Notes: generated by a model from the sequence alone, not told the origin. DNA of 64,000 bases from Sialis fuliginosa (GCA_961205875.1 OY540821.1:11098001-11162000), one strand, 5' to 3'; counted from the stretch's first letter, positions 22,203-33,256 are shown. Numbers and translations are program-made.

Positions 22203-22575
22203 TTTTTTTCTCATTTAAAAAAATAAACGATCACAAAGCTTCTCGTATCTTCAATATGGCGAGGAAGCAATATTTAAGTTCGCAAACAATCTTACATCAT
22301 ATGTTTTAAAAACAAAATTCAACGAGTAATAGGTACTACTGTGTACTATCGTATATCTCAATAAAAATATTTTGAAAAAATACAGTATAATGTCAAAAAC
22401 AAGGCGTTTCATAGCAATAAAACTGAATTACGTTATTATATACATAACATTAACAGCCCCATATACACATTAAATATACTGTGTATGTGTGTGAGTGTTT
22501 AAAGCTTTTGTGATTTAGAACAGCGCTTCTCAAAATGTTTGATTTTATAACTTTTATATCAAACTATTTTGTATT
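22203..22575. other. No gene seen
   Basis: AT-rich; short GTGTGTGAGTG patch near 22480. Confidence 0.5.
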
Positions 22576-22579
22576 TTAA

Positions 22580-22742
22580 TCCTTTAACTACGGCTGCCCT
22601 CAATTGACAACGAAACGAAATTTTCCCGAGACACGGCTGTCGTCAATAAGTGATTTGATAAATACGGTTGTCGCTTTTTGACAATTCTATTTATTTGCGT
22701 TTAGACAGCCAGTTTTGTGAATATATTTCAGTACTTAAAGGG
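22580..22742. mobile_element. 163-bp TTAA-flanked MITE
   Basis: TTAA at 22576-22579 and 22743-22746 flank ends TCCTTTAACTAC and GTACTTAAAGGG (inverted: CCCTTTAAGTAC). The interior is rich in TTGACA and CGAAACG words. TTAA targeting suggests a piggyBac-type nonautonomous element, distinct in sequence from family P. Confidence 0.65.
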
Positions 22743-22746
22743 TTAA

Positions 22747-23039
22747 ATATATACATTTTTAAATTAAATTTTTTTAACTATGGACCCAAGTTTTCGCTCA
22801 ATATTGAGTTTCCAGTGATGATTTTTCGATATTGGTCCCACTTTAACCCAACCTTCAGATATTGAGCTTCGGGTGACCTATTCTGTACCTAAGATTGGAC
22901 TAACTCTAGACCAGCCCTGATACGACAAACCTTGGCCGAGTCTTGAATGAAGTTATCATTTGTATCTTGGCCCATCAGTGTTGGCTAGAATTGGCAAAAA
23001 TCTAAACCAGCCATAGCCCCCTTATAATTTTCTACATGG
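22747..23039. other. Less AT-biased unique stretch
   Basis: CCAG/TTGG-rich patch at 22840-23030 without terminal repeats or a supported frame. Confidence 0.4.
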
Positions 23040-23308
23040 CTAGCGCATTGGACTATATAAATTTAATCTGTAATAAACCTATTAAACATTGTTTTTACTT
23101 ATCGCTTACTATTTCCACAGCGCACTCGAAGATACCTCTTCGACTATATCCACAAATTTACTCAAAATATCTACAAATTATACACATAATACTTCTTCGT
23201 GGAACACTCTATCTTTTAGTGAAAACCGGAATAAAATCCGTTCAGTAGTTACTGAGAAAGTCATGTACAGACAGACGCGGTGAGGAACTGTGTTTTATAT
23301 TACATATG
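23040..23308 (-). mobile_element. Helitron-like element, family A (minus)
   Basis: The CTAG end is at 23040-23043, followed by CGCATTGGAC and ATAAATTTAATCTGTAATAA. The GTCT-type tract (ACAGACAGACGCGG) lies near 23270. The hairpin part of the 3' end is deleted. Confidence 0.7.
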
Positions 23309-23753
23309 TATATATGTATATTCCTTCAGAGATTTTATTAACATAAAATAATACTTTAATAATAAATGGATATCATTTTTCTTAATACCACTGATATAGA
23401 GAGATGGGTTTGTAACAAGGTAATAAATATTTGCCCCAGGGTGACCGGGGAAGATAATAATTTAAGAATTAATGCTAGCGGGGGTAGTAAGGTCATTATC
23501 TAATTTAATCTATACATATGTAGTTATACGACTATAATATTATTCTAAAATGATTTTTGTTATCTTGATGAATACCTTCTAAACATATTTTATTATTAGG
23601 TATGTGTCAATTTATTTATTTTTTATACAGTAATCAAAAAAATATCAAAATATGTTTAGACAATACTTAAATCTCTTTAACTGCGGTAAAGATTATCGTA
23701 GATAAATATGAATGTAGATTTAGTGAATTGAAGTTTAGTTAATTACTCATCTA
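23309..23753. other. No gene seen
   Basis: AT-rich; the GGGTGACCGGGG patch near 23440 is unexplained. Confidence 0.5.
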
Positions 23754-23970
23754 TCTACACACAGTATAAAATAAAGTCCCTCGCCGCGTCTGTCTGTCTG
23801 TATGCGCAAGATTTTCTCAGTAACTACTGAATGGATTTTATTCCGGTTTTCGACTAATGGATAGTGTTTCACGAGGAAAGTTTTGGTGTATAATTTGTTA
23901 ATATTTTATGTAGATTTCATGAACAACAATATTTTATATGTTTATTACAGATTAAATTTAAATCCTCGAG
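23754..23970 (+). mobile_element. Helitron-like element, family A, 3'-truncated
   Basis: Clean 5' side: TCTACACACAGTATAAAATA, CGCCGCGTCTGTCTGTCTG, then the family core to ...TTAAATTTAAATCC. The hairpin and CTAG are missing. Confidence 0.7.
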
Positions 23971-25064
23971 CGTTGATAAAATATATTGAAATCATTTAAA
24001 ATGATTTTTTAAGATTCGTTTTTTCAGTTGATATTAAACAAAGCAAAAAATGCCAATGTTGACATTTTTAAGCTGAAACTATGCGCTTTATTATTTTATC
24101 TAAAAATTTGTCCAACCTGATTTTCGAATCCCCCCCCCCCCCTTCGCCTTGTAAGGATTGGTAGGTGCCCCTTTCCCCTTTACTTACACAATTTATTTCA
24201 ATCGGAATCCTGCGGTGTACAAATCCAAAAAAGTGGTATATGCCTCACCCATGATAAACGCACAGTTAAAGTGAAATTTCTTTTGTTTTCATTAACCATG
24301 CAAATTAAATAAATTAAGGAAACAATTATTAAATTAATTATAATTATCAAACGTATTTTAATACAAAAACCATGTACGCATTAATTTACTCATATCTCTC
24401 TCTCTCTTACGCTATTCGTCTTTCTCTTATACATTTACTCACACATATAATATGTATGTATATGTACATTCTTCTTAGTGTTTCATCTTTAAAACGTTTC
24501 TAATTATAAAATCTTCGAGGTCATTCTGATTCACTAATCTCGCTAAGGAAGTGTCACAACCAGTACTATGAGAAATAACATTTTTATGTCCCCTGGTTTA
24601 GTCGTAACCTCAAGATACAAGAAGTATAAGAAGAAGAAAAAGGCATTAGTGCTTTGTAGCGTTTGAGACTCTGACAATCTAGCGATAACGTATTTTTATT
24701 TGGCGTTCCCTAAACGATTCTGAGAAGAAGGATTCATAAAATTTTTGCTATTCGGTAGCAGCTCTACTTCATACGTGTATGTGTTATAATGGTTGAGGTA
24801 AAAGAGATTCCAATTTGAGAATGAATATTCTATACGTTACTTGAGTATAGCATTGCTTCTTCAATATGTGGGAATCTTACAACTAACTGGTATGAATTCT
24901 TTGATACTGTTAAATGCCACTTTACTCCTCCTCTACACACACAAAAACAAAAACAAATACGCACCTTGATATTATTTTTGCACTTTATTTTATAACATTT
25001 GTGTAGTATGATAGTACTTATACTGGGTTTATATTGTCCATGACTGGCTATAATTTAAAAATAT
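23971..25064. other. No gene; microsatellites
   Basis: Poly-C at 24130, (CT)n near 24394-24410, A/C-rich run near 24935-24960. No gene or element recognised. Confidence 0.5.
24130..24142 (+). repeat. Poly-C run, 13 bases
   Basis: Uninterrupted C13. Confidence 0.95.
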
Positions 25065-25168
25065 ATATATATATATTTGCGGTTTTTGGTAATTAAATTA
25101 AAAAAAAAATATACTTATAAAAATATACTTTGCTCTTAAAAGGTTCAAGACTGGTGTCAGTACCTTAT
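25065..25168 (-). mobile_element. Family E fragment (inverted)
   Basis: TTTGCGGTTTTTGGTAATTA, AATT...TTTGCTC..., then CAAGACTGGTGTCAGTACC is the reverse complement of the family E left part with its terminus. An (AT)n run abuts its left edge. Confidence 0.6.
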
Positions 25169-25575
25169 CGTACTATTAATTTTTCACCGCATCATTTTAA
25201 TTGAAGGGAATGTGCAATATTTTACAAATTCAAATTGAGAGTTTAGCTAGTAAATTCAAAAATCTTAAAAATTATTAATATGTGAGTAGAGGGTTAAATA
25301 TAATTATCTGTGGAAAATATTTTCACACAATGGTGACAAAATACTTCCCCACATTCATTTTTCCTTCAAGAATAGTTTTCTTCTCTGCTTTTTGATATGA
25401 ACTCTTCATTCTTTTTGATTGTAAAAGAACTTTTGTCACGTCTTCCATTGTCAAGAAAATAAATTTCGTGTTTTTTAAATTTACCAAATAATATATTTAC
25501 TTGAACTATATTAATTCACTAAGTATCTACGAAACTATTCGTTGGTTCCATGTATTATTAAAAAACAATCGTCGT
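25169..25575. other. No gene seen
   Basis: AT-rich, nothing recognised. Confidence 0.5.
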
Positions 25576-25675
25576 GTGCCCTGCGTAAATAGTTAGCGAT
25601 AAGTGAAAACAATGTTTAATAGTTTTATTACAGATTAAATTTATATCCCCGGGTAACACCGGTACCAATGCACTA
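25576..25675 (+). mobile_element. Helitron-like 3' end, family A
   Basis: GATAAGTGAAAACAATGTTT, TTACAGATTAAATTTATATC, then CCCGGGTAACACCGG as an intact hairpin. Only the 3' third is present. Confidence 0.7.
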
Positions 25676-25911
25676 TATAGTTATTTATAAATTCAGAAAC
25701 GTTTATATCAAGTTAAGAGTTTTAATTTTATCCTAAAACTAAAAAGAAGCATAAATGGCCTACTTGAAGTATTTTTACGATAGAAAAATTTCAAACATCG
25801 ACGTAAACATAAAAATAAAACTTCCCAAACAGAAGCGCACTTTTTTGTCGAGTATTGGTAAATATTCGGGTACTTCCTAAGCACCGAATTGACAAAAAGC
25901 TGTAAACCGAA
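25676..25911. other. No feature seen
   Basis: AT-rich spacer before the GC-rich island. Confidence 0.5.
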
Positions 25912-26155
25912 TTAAGGCTGGTATGAGAGGTGCGTGACATCCGAGTCGGCGCTGATATTTACATTTGACGATCGACACCGCCAACTGGGATCCAGGCATG
26001 TGCGCCACGTACGTTTTATTCGCGAAATTCACGGGAGTCCCTCAGGACTCGACAGGGTGTACACGTGATATGAAATGGAGGAGCTGTGCAGGTCCGTTTT
26101 CATCACCTGTCTTGTCTAGGCGAATTATTTCAAACAACACACCTTCATTTTGAAG
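25912..26155 (-). pseudogene. GC-rich coding-like island, unrecognised
   Basis: Base composition jumps to roughly half GC for about 240 bp and drops at a short A-run (26160). On the minus strand one frame is open across nearly the whole island apart from a single TGA. Its residues are mixed rather than the F/I/N/K/Y-rich output of AT-rich noise, for example EIIRLDKTGDENGPAQLLHF and VAHMPGSQLAVSIVK. Plus-strand frames are shorter. I recognise no family. It could be a decayed exon, a retro-insertion or a transposon fragment. Confidence 0.3.
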
Positions 26156-26590
26156 TTATAAAAAAAAAATTGACATTTTTCATTTTTCACGTGCTCGGAA
26201 AAAGTGAAAGTAAAGGTTATTTTTGACGCAGCTCAAATATAATTTTTTTTTATTATTATTCCCTAACAGTATACATTTAAGTATATGACATAAAAAAATA
26301 TTTGAAAAAAATTAAAAAATGTAGAACGCCATTTCCGGGATGCTCGCTGACGTCTCAGGAATCGTCTGAAATAAAAAAATTAAGTAGTTTCTTCTAAACA
26401 ATCGTAATAGCTATCGAATATGATAGGAAAAATTTTAAAAAATGTGAAAATGACTTTGCTTGAAAAAAATCTTTTTTTTTTGTTTAAAATGTTAAAAAAT
26501 TTAATAAAAATGAACGAGACATCCATTCGAAAAAAATCCTATGCTACTTACAATTAGTAGATAATAGTATAAAGAAGATATGTTATAAAG
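26156..26590. other. No gene seen
   Basis: AT-rich; nothing recognised. Confidence 0.5.
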
Positions 26591-26745
26591 ATCTTAGCTT
26601 CTGGGTGGAAGCCGCGTCGGTTTGGTCGTGTTATCTTCTAAAAGTGCACTTTTAGAAAAGCCCTGAAGATGTCCACTGCAATGTGTGACGAAACGTTGGC
26701 CGATAATACGACCAAACCGACACGGCTTACACCCAGAAGCCAAGA
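26591..26745. mobile_element. Near-perfect palindrome, 45-bp arms
   Basis: Left arm ATCTTAGCTTCTGGGTGGAA, GCCGCGTCGGTTTGGTCGTG, TTATC (26591-26635) pairs with 26701-26745 with few mismatches. The loop holds a perfect 22-bp palindrome centred on GTGCAC (26636-26657) and a GTGACGAAACGTTGG motif of a kind often seen in arthropod retroelements. Arm pairing is certain; the element class is not. Confidence 0.75.
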
Positions 26746-26823
26746 TTCATATCAAGATCACCGCAGAAACCTCAAGACTTGTATAAGATATGTTATAAAT
26801 ATCATTAAAATGAAATGGTGTGA

Positions 26824-26940
26824 AATAGAGAAAAATGGTCAAGTTAAAAATTGTAGGTTATATTATTTTTTTTTTAAATCATTTGATACATACATACACG
26901 TACACCGTCAGTATTACGTATAAAAAAAGTCCCGTGGCTC
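26824..26940 (+). repeat. Family J, 3' part
   Basis: AGAGAAAAATGGTCAAGTTA, AAAATTGTAGGT, CAGTATTACGTATAAAAAAA, GTCCCGTGGCTC match 56772-57296. Confidence 0.6.
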
Positions 26941-27540
26941 CCATGGCAGATATTTATTACTACTAACGTATTAAACATTTAATTAGAGATGTTCTTCCAC
27001 AAATACATCCAAGAATCCAACACTACGGATCTGAAAGGGTGTCTCTCCCGGAACTGGTACTATTTGAGACACTCTCTCACACACACACATACAATTGGTA
27101 GGGGGTGTCCCAGAGCGCGTGTATTGACAGTGGATTATATGTGACTCACAGAAAGAAATACCATCCATATCCTACAATGTGATGTGAATTACAATTCTGT
27201 GAAGGTGCGAACAACCAATTGAAGCGGACAAAACACGATCGCGCCCTCGTGTGTGTGGGGGAGGGGGGTGGGATGTGTGTGGGGATATACAGCGTGATAC
27301 CCGATAGGCACGAGACTCTCAGAATGCTTCAAATGTGCTACTATATATTTTCTAAGAGAGCGAAGAAAACATACACATATTTTGATGATATTATATTTCT
27401 TTGCTTCTAGTTATTATAAAATACCTCTTTTCTGAAATTAGATTACACTAGATCCGATTCTTCACCTTACCCCCTTCTCAACAACCGTGTCTACTTAAAG
27501 AAGTTTACAAAGGTTGTCATTGGGAACTAAGCGAATTTAC
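26941..27540. other. No gene; short repeats
   Basis: A (CA)n patch at 27078-27090 and a GT/G-rich patch at 27250-27285. Open frames on either strand are not supported. Confidence 0.5.
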
Positions 27541-27548
27541 TCGGCTCG

Positions 27549-28605
27549 CAGTGGCGAGTCGTGAAATTTTTAAAAGGGAAGCATATTTTGTCAATCTCCC
27601 CAAAACTAGTTATGAAACAGCTTTTACTTGTTTAAATAACTTCTTATATATTTATATAGTAACTAAATGATTCTACGTCTTATTTTCTTGTATTTTAGTC
27701 AATATTTGTATGACGAGTTAAGGGAAATTTCACTAAAAAAAAATTTATTTTTGATTTCGTTAAAAGTATGTTTATTGTATAGAAAATGACGTGAAAAGTT
27801 GAATGGTTCAAACCGCAGGTCTGTATCTTAAACCGTTCTTGAGATATAGCCTCTCAAAGTTTTAGTTTTTTCAAATTTTTGGAGAAAAAAGGCCATAACT
27901 TTTGAACGAGTGGTCGGAATTGATTTTAGTTGACGGATTTGAAATCAGCGTGTCAAAATCTATATAATGACATGTATAATACTTTAAAATCCGACAAAAA
28001 AAATTTGGTCAAAAATTGACATTTTTTTAAGGTATACCCCTTTGAATTTTTTCGATTTTTCGCGAATTTTTTTTTTTTCGAGTTTTAAGGTATTATACAT
28101 GTCATTATATAGATTTTGACACGCTGATTTCAAATCCGTCAACTAAAATCAATTCCGACCACCCGTTCAAAAGTTATGGCTTTTTTTCTCCAAAAATTTG
28201 AAAAAACTAAAACTTTGAGAGGCTATATCTCGAGAACGGTTTGAGATAAGGACCTGCGGTTTGAAACAAACAACTTTTCACGTCATTTTCTATATAATAA
28301 ACATACTTTTAACGAAATCAAAAATTCGAAATTTTTTATTGAAATTTCCTGCAGTGAACTTCAACTCGTCATACAAATATCGACTAAAATGCAAGAAAAT
28401 AAGACGTAGAGGTATTATAGATTTATAACTGAATGTGTAAATTAATATTTAATGTTATTTTTGACTTTTGGTTAAAATGTTTGGGTTGCGCATAAAGATG
28501 AATATTTAATAATTATTTATTAACTGAAAACACAGATTTGTATTAATTTACCCAAAAAGAAAAGGAAGCACTGCTTCCCCTGCTTCCATGGACGCTTCGC
28601 CACTG
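27549..28605. mobile_element. Nonautonomous hAT element, 1,057 bp, perfect TSD
   Basis: Terminal repeats CAGTGGCGAGTCGTG (left) and CAGTGGCGAAGCGTC (right, inverted), with GGGAAGCA repeated just inside both ends. The 8-bp target duplication TCGGCTCG is perfect at 27541-27548 and 28606-28613. CAGTGGCG ends and an 8-bp duplication define the hAT superfamily. No transposase frame remains; the centre is a long inverted repeat (27673-28409). Confidence 0.92.
27673..28409. repeat. Long inverted repeat, ~330-bp arms
   Basis: The left arm (27673 to about 28005) begins CTACGTCTTATTTTCTTG. The right arm (about 28079-28409) ends CAAGAAAATAAGACGTAG. Long stretches are identical, such as TTTGAAATCAGCGTGTCAAA and its complement; overall identity by eye is around nine in ten. 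The spacer is about 73 bp. If transcribed it would fold into a hairpin RNA of over 300 bp. Part of one arm recurs alone at 62631-62716. Confidence 0.92.
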
Positions 28606-28613
28606 TCGGCTCG

Positions 28614-28857
28614 ATCAAGTATTCCAGTAAAACCATATAAGTGAATGGGCGTTCCTTCATCCTTTTCACTTTTTCTTTTGATAGTGCATGTATGTCTCCT
28701 GAGGTAGCAGTGAGAGTGACCTTTAGCAATCCTGCTATATTCCACAGAATACTTGTTACAGAACTGGCTAGCTTGCTTAGGATCTGATACCTACGTCTAT
28801 AAGAATTCTAGACTGTCTCTTACTAGGTACATTCTTTCCCATTCCATCATTGAAAAC
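28614..28857. other. No gene seen
   Basis: The minus open frames here (28520-28745) start outside and run into the hAT end, so they are not genes. Confidence 0.5.
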
Positions 28858-29045
28858 TTGCAAACACTTTCAAATGAGGTTTCAAACCCATCTGACAAAA
28901 AAGTTTCGTGAAGTGTTTGATAAGTTTCGCGCACATAAGTTGAAGTATCACTGCCCTAAATGTCATAACTAATCCATAAATACTACCACAGAATTAATAC
29001 CCGATTTAAAAAGTGCTAACAAGCTTGCAAATTTGTTAGCTACTT
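28858..29045. mobile_element. MITE family G, copy 2
   Basis: Starts GCAAACACTTTCAAATGAGG and ends TGCAAATTTGTTAGCTACTT, ATAATACCGGG. The left half matches the arms at 21983; the right end, inverted, begins CCCGGTATTATAAAG as in family F. Confidence 0.6.
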
Positions 29046-29068
29046 TATAATACCGGGCATAAAACAAA

Positions 29069-29552
29069 TAAAGACGGACAAGTGCGAGTAGGACTCGCGC
29101 CCTGAGGGTTCCGTACCGTTATATAAAACTTGATTATTGACAATAGTTAGTTACGTAGACAATGGAGTCGATTCCCAGGGCGACTTTACGTAGACGCTGT
29201 ATGAAAGAAACCGCAAAAATTGTTGGTCGCGTAAAATACCTCATAGAATTAAAAATTAATGATTTTCGGATTTTTTCCTTTACTTGATATATATACCTTC
29301 TTTTGTACCAAATTTCAGAATTCTAGTTCAACAGGAAGTACCCTATATGTTTTAATAAATCAGTGAGACAGTCTGTCAGTATCAAAATAAAAAGCCGTAT
29401 CTTTTTATTGCATTAAATTATAAACATTATTTTTTACAAGACTATGAGGCTATAGACCTTAGTATTTGATATTAATTTCACAGACGGACAACAATATGAT
29501 CCTATAAGGATCACGTTTTTTCATTATGAGATACGGAACGCTAAAAACGGAA
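29069..29552 (+). repeat. Interspersed repeat (GACGGACAAGTGCGAG type)
   Basis: Head AAGACGGACAAGTGCGAGTA, GGACTCGCGC, GGGTTCCGTACC; middle TACCAAATTTCAGAATTCTA; tail ACAGACGGACAACAATATGA, TCCTATAAGGATC, TACGGAACGCTAAAAA. The head and the TACGGAAC tail are inverted counterparts (GGTTCCGTAC). The pattern is widespread in insect DNA. I leave its superfamily open. Confidence 0.6.
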
Positions 29553-30472
29553 AATTCATAAATGAAACAATTTTCAGTACATTTTTTTCTCGTCCTTTTA
29601 ATGTTAACACTCTATATTTGCGTATTAGTATTTATCTATGTATGTACCAAAGAGTATTTACCTTATTCTTCTTCTTCCCTTGTTCGGCGCTAAATTTTAA
29701 CCTCCCGTGTCTAGAATCTCGGGTGATTTTTACAGGAGAGTTATTTTCACCGAGTGATTGAAAATAAAATAAGAAAGTAGATCGGGACGTGGTTTTAAAA
29801 TACAACGTATAAAACTGTTTCAATGTGTATATTTCTACTCTATATTATTTGCTATATAGATTTTTTATGTTAAAAATTTATAGAAATATAAAAATGTTTT
29901 TATTCGTTTACGTCAAATGTCTTATTTCAAGTTTTTTAATCGTAATTTTTTGTAGAAACCTCTTACATACTTCAACAATGGAATAAGGTGCCAAAAAAGT
30001 TAAATAAATTGTGTTCTGACTCTTTTTACTTTTACAATTTGCAATAAATTACATAATAATTTAATCGCACAAATATATATGAATACTATAAACGAAGAGT
30101 ACTTCTTTATCTCACAAATGAAATTCAAAATATGTGTCATTGTTTGATACATGGATAAATGATTTAAATGTTATAATAATCAAATGGGAGGAGCTTACTA
30201 AGTTTGTGATAAGTGAATATGAATGAAAACTGGTCGACCACTTCTGCAGGTCTCTACATATAATAATAATAATAAATTACTATTTTAACCGTGTAAGATA
30301 ACTACATTTTTACGTAAATTCAAAAGATTATTTAACAGGTCAAGCAAAAAAAAGCATTTTCGTAACGAAAATAATACAATGATTAATTAACCAACGAAAT
30401 TGTATGTTAAGGCATTTCTATAAATATATTTATTACTTTATATTTTCTGAAATATGTCTTAAACCCGTTACA
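29553..30472. other. No gene seen
   Basis: AT-rich; no family recognised. Confidence 0.5.
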
Positions 30473-30634
30473 TACCGAAACGACATTTGTTTCTGATACG
30501 ACAACGACATGTTTTAACATTTCTGCAACGTGTTTGCATAAGGTGCAAGTCATCTTAAACATTAGTACTGTAAATGAAGCAACATGTCGAAAATATGTCG
30601 TTGTCCTATCAGAAACAAATGTCGTAAAAGTATG
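30473..30634. mobile_element. Palindromic element, ~50-bp arms
   Basis: ACGACATTTGTTTCTGATAC, GACAACGACATGTTTT on the left pairs with AACATGTCG, ATGTCGTTGTCCTATCAGAA, ACAAATGTCGT on the right. Another ACATGTCGTA block follows at about 30686. The minus frame 30407-30655 is a product of this palindrome. Confidence 0.75.
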
Positions 30635-31062
30635 CAATACATTTTCATACAACAAACGTCGTTAACAGGTTGTAAACAAAAATACAGGCAACATGTCGTA
30701 TAAGTATATAAATATACAAAACATCACCAATCACATTAAACCCGCTCAACTGTCAATGATATCATTCACTAGATAATAAAATACACTAACAGACAAATGT
30801 GCAACACTACAAATGTATATAAACTATAAACGTTGATAATACTATCAGATATTGACAGCACGCGTATTAGCTTTGCACGTGTTTCTGTGCTAATTCTCCA
30901 ATATTGTGGCATAATATACACCATATAGTCGTACCAGTGGCGTAACATTGATAGTTGTTTTCTTCGTGCTGGGGGTAATTACACTACTTCACATTCACTA
31001 ATCTACAGTTTTGTGTGTTCTGTACTGCTTGCGGTAGCGGTTGGACGTGTAGCATTATCATA
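30635..31062. other. Contains a solo hAT end
   Basis: CAGTGGCGTAACATTGATAG at 30935 has a hAT-type start. No partner end was found. The rest is AT-rich. Confidence 0.45.
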
Positions 31063-31306
31063 TTAACCCTTTGACCACGAAAAACGACAAAAGTAGATTG
31101 TATTTTTTTCCTTCCACGTGAAAATCGATTTTAGTCTACGACTTGAAAAATAAATGCCGTTTCTCGCGAAAATCGTAATTTATTTTTATTTTTTAATTGT
31201 AATTACTTAGTCTACAATATACTAGTATGAAAGAAAAAATAAGGAAATGCAAATAAAATAAAAACTAGACCACTTTGATTTTTTTTAAGTGGTGCTTACG
31301 AGAATA
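31063..31306 (+). mobile_element. TTAA-flanked MITE, family P copy 2
   Basis: TTAA-CCCTTTGACCACG, AAAAGTAGATTGTATTTTTT, AAGGAAATGCAAATAAAATA, AAAACTAGACCACTTTGATT match copy 1 at 2509. The distal end is lost. Confidence 0.6.
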
Positions 31307-31984
31307 AGTAACGCCAGTTATGGAATTATAATTCCACAAAACACGCTTTTCTCTTCATCGCAGGTGTTTTAACTGACGACACTTTTTCAAATGTTAATAC
31401 GAAGTGCATTACGATCGAATCTCTAAGCTTCGTAGATACTTATAATTTGGGGTTGACTAAATAGGTATAGCTATGTCCATGCAGTTTACACGTATCTTTA
31501 TTCTGTCTCTATTCTGATTTAGTTATGCTATGCCATATCAAAAGAAATAGAATAACTAAACCTGATTAGTTATGTCGTGTGTAATGCGCCATCTACACGC
31601 ATTTTTAAACCTGGTTTTACTACACCGGTTACAGTAAAACAGGAATAACAGCGTTATGTAAACGTACTCATTGTTTGTTTATTTTGTATTTTATATAAGG
31701 GCCACAAAATATGTATGGGATGATACGCCATTGTTTAGATACACGTATATGGATTTGTATGAAATACGCATAATTTGTATGCATGTATGTATGTGTGTGT
31801 TTGTGTGAATGTGGGAGGCATATTAGCAATGCAGTTGTCTCTACACACAACAACGCCTCTAAATTGAATTATTATAATCAGGAATAATATTAACACGTGA
31901 TGATTTTAATCAGTGTTTCTGCCGTTCTCATATTTTCAACTTTACGGGCCTTAGGCCCTTGAGGTTCCTCATAACGTTACGTAC
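31307..31984. other. No supported gene; one acceptor-like site
   Basis: A pyrimidine-rich tract ending CAG at 31363 is followed by about 33 open codons to a TAG at 31462-31464. Open frames of this size are common here by chance, so I do not call an exon. Confidence 0.4.
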
Positions 31985-32253
31985 GAGCTGTTACCCGCAA
32001 CTTCCTTCGCGTGAAATTTTAGGTTAGGTAGGAGCTGTCAGACATAAAACCCATGAAGAAGAAGAAGGTTAGGTAATACAGATTTCTCTTATGATAGTCG
32101 CGCGTATAAAATCTCACACACTCATTTTTAATCTAAAGTAATTATATACCTAGTTAATACTATCTCCTTGCCAAATTTCATCGAGATCAGTCCAGCCGTG
32201 AATAGATAACAAACAGACAGACACACTTTCACATTTAAAATATTAGTATGGAT
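31985..32253 (-). mobile_element. Helitron-like element, family B (minus)
   Basis: Runs from GAGCTGTTACCCGCAACTTC through CAAATTTCATCGAGATCAGT and AACAGACAGACACACTTTC to AATATTAGTATGGA. It carries an unrelated insertion containing a GAAGAAGAAGGTTAGG patch. Confidence 0.7.
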
Positions 32254-33256
32254 ATTAAAGTTATTTGTTCGAAATATGAACTAATTTTTCGAATAATTGT
32301 CCACGTTGTGATTTTTCTTACTTGACGTTTAGACTCTCTTGTCAGAAACACTTCTGATATGAGAGTCAACCCGTCAAGAAAAAATATATACAGCAACGCG
32401 CTGGACAACTACCCGAAATATTAGTTTATATGGACAAAAGAAAATTTGTTTAAATTATTTTTATTTTGTACCTTAATATAATTTATTATTTACAACAGCG
32501 GTCGTCAAACTCAATAAATGTGGGAACCATACTTTTAAATAATTTAAATAACTTTATATGATACATAAAACTATCTTCTTAATTAAACCGTTATTATTGA
32601 TATTAGAAAAATAAATTAGTATTTCCAGTAAAAATGTTACCAGAGCTACTAGTAGCTCGCGATAAAAATAATCAAAATTATTTATCAAATTTAAATAAAA
32701 TACTTCCTTACTTACATTGACGTGAACTTAACAAATATCAAATATACCCTCGAAATGAGAGGGGGGGGGGGGATAATAAGAACAAAACGGCATTTCAATA
32801 TGGTTTCAAGAAAGCTATTCAAAAGCAGTGCATATTTTACTGCAACAATCATTTCAAAGAAATATCTGAAATGATTGCATTTTAGAACATTAGTAGTACG
32901 TTTTCCCCCTTGTCTGCGCGTAAAGGGTTAAAAACAATGCTACGGCGAATGTAATAGAACACTTAAAAATTCCATTATTTCAATAACAATTTCACAGCAA
33001 GGGATTTCTGGATGTAACATGATATACAAACTGAAGTGAGGGGGGCAGGGGGGTGCCTTTGTAATGTAACCTGCGCAATTTCTGTTGCCGCGAGAAATAT
33101 CTTTGTCGAACAGAGATACTCCAACCAATTAACTGTACAAATTTAACTAATTGTTTTATATCACTTATTAATTATTAAAATGTAAAAAGAGATGGTTTCA
33201 ATTTTATAAATATTTACTTAATGAAATTAATATATTGATTTACTTTTTTGTTGCAG
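32254..33256. other. Upstream of candidate microexon; element ends only
   Basis: Holds a solo hAT-type end (CAGCGGTCGTCAAACT at 32496), a G12 run at 32761-32772 and an AAAGGGTTAA end at 32922-32931. No exon with a phase compatible with 33257 was found. In the gene model this is intron. Confidence 0.45.
32761..32772 (+). repeat. Poly-G run, 12 bases
   Basis: Uninterrupted G12. Confidence 0.95.

Noticed and set aside
28520..28745. Overlapping minus ORFs of 65-69 codons
   Set aside because: They cross the right end of the hAT element and its target duplication.
31364..31464. Acceptor-like tract followed by 33 open codons and TAG
   Set aside because: A single splice-like site plus a short open frame is expected by chance; no polyadenylation signal or in-phase partner was found.
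32996..33033. 38-nt segment between TTTCACAG and GTGAGG
   Set aside because: Its only open phase does not connect in frame to the microexon and downstream candidate exon.
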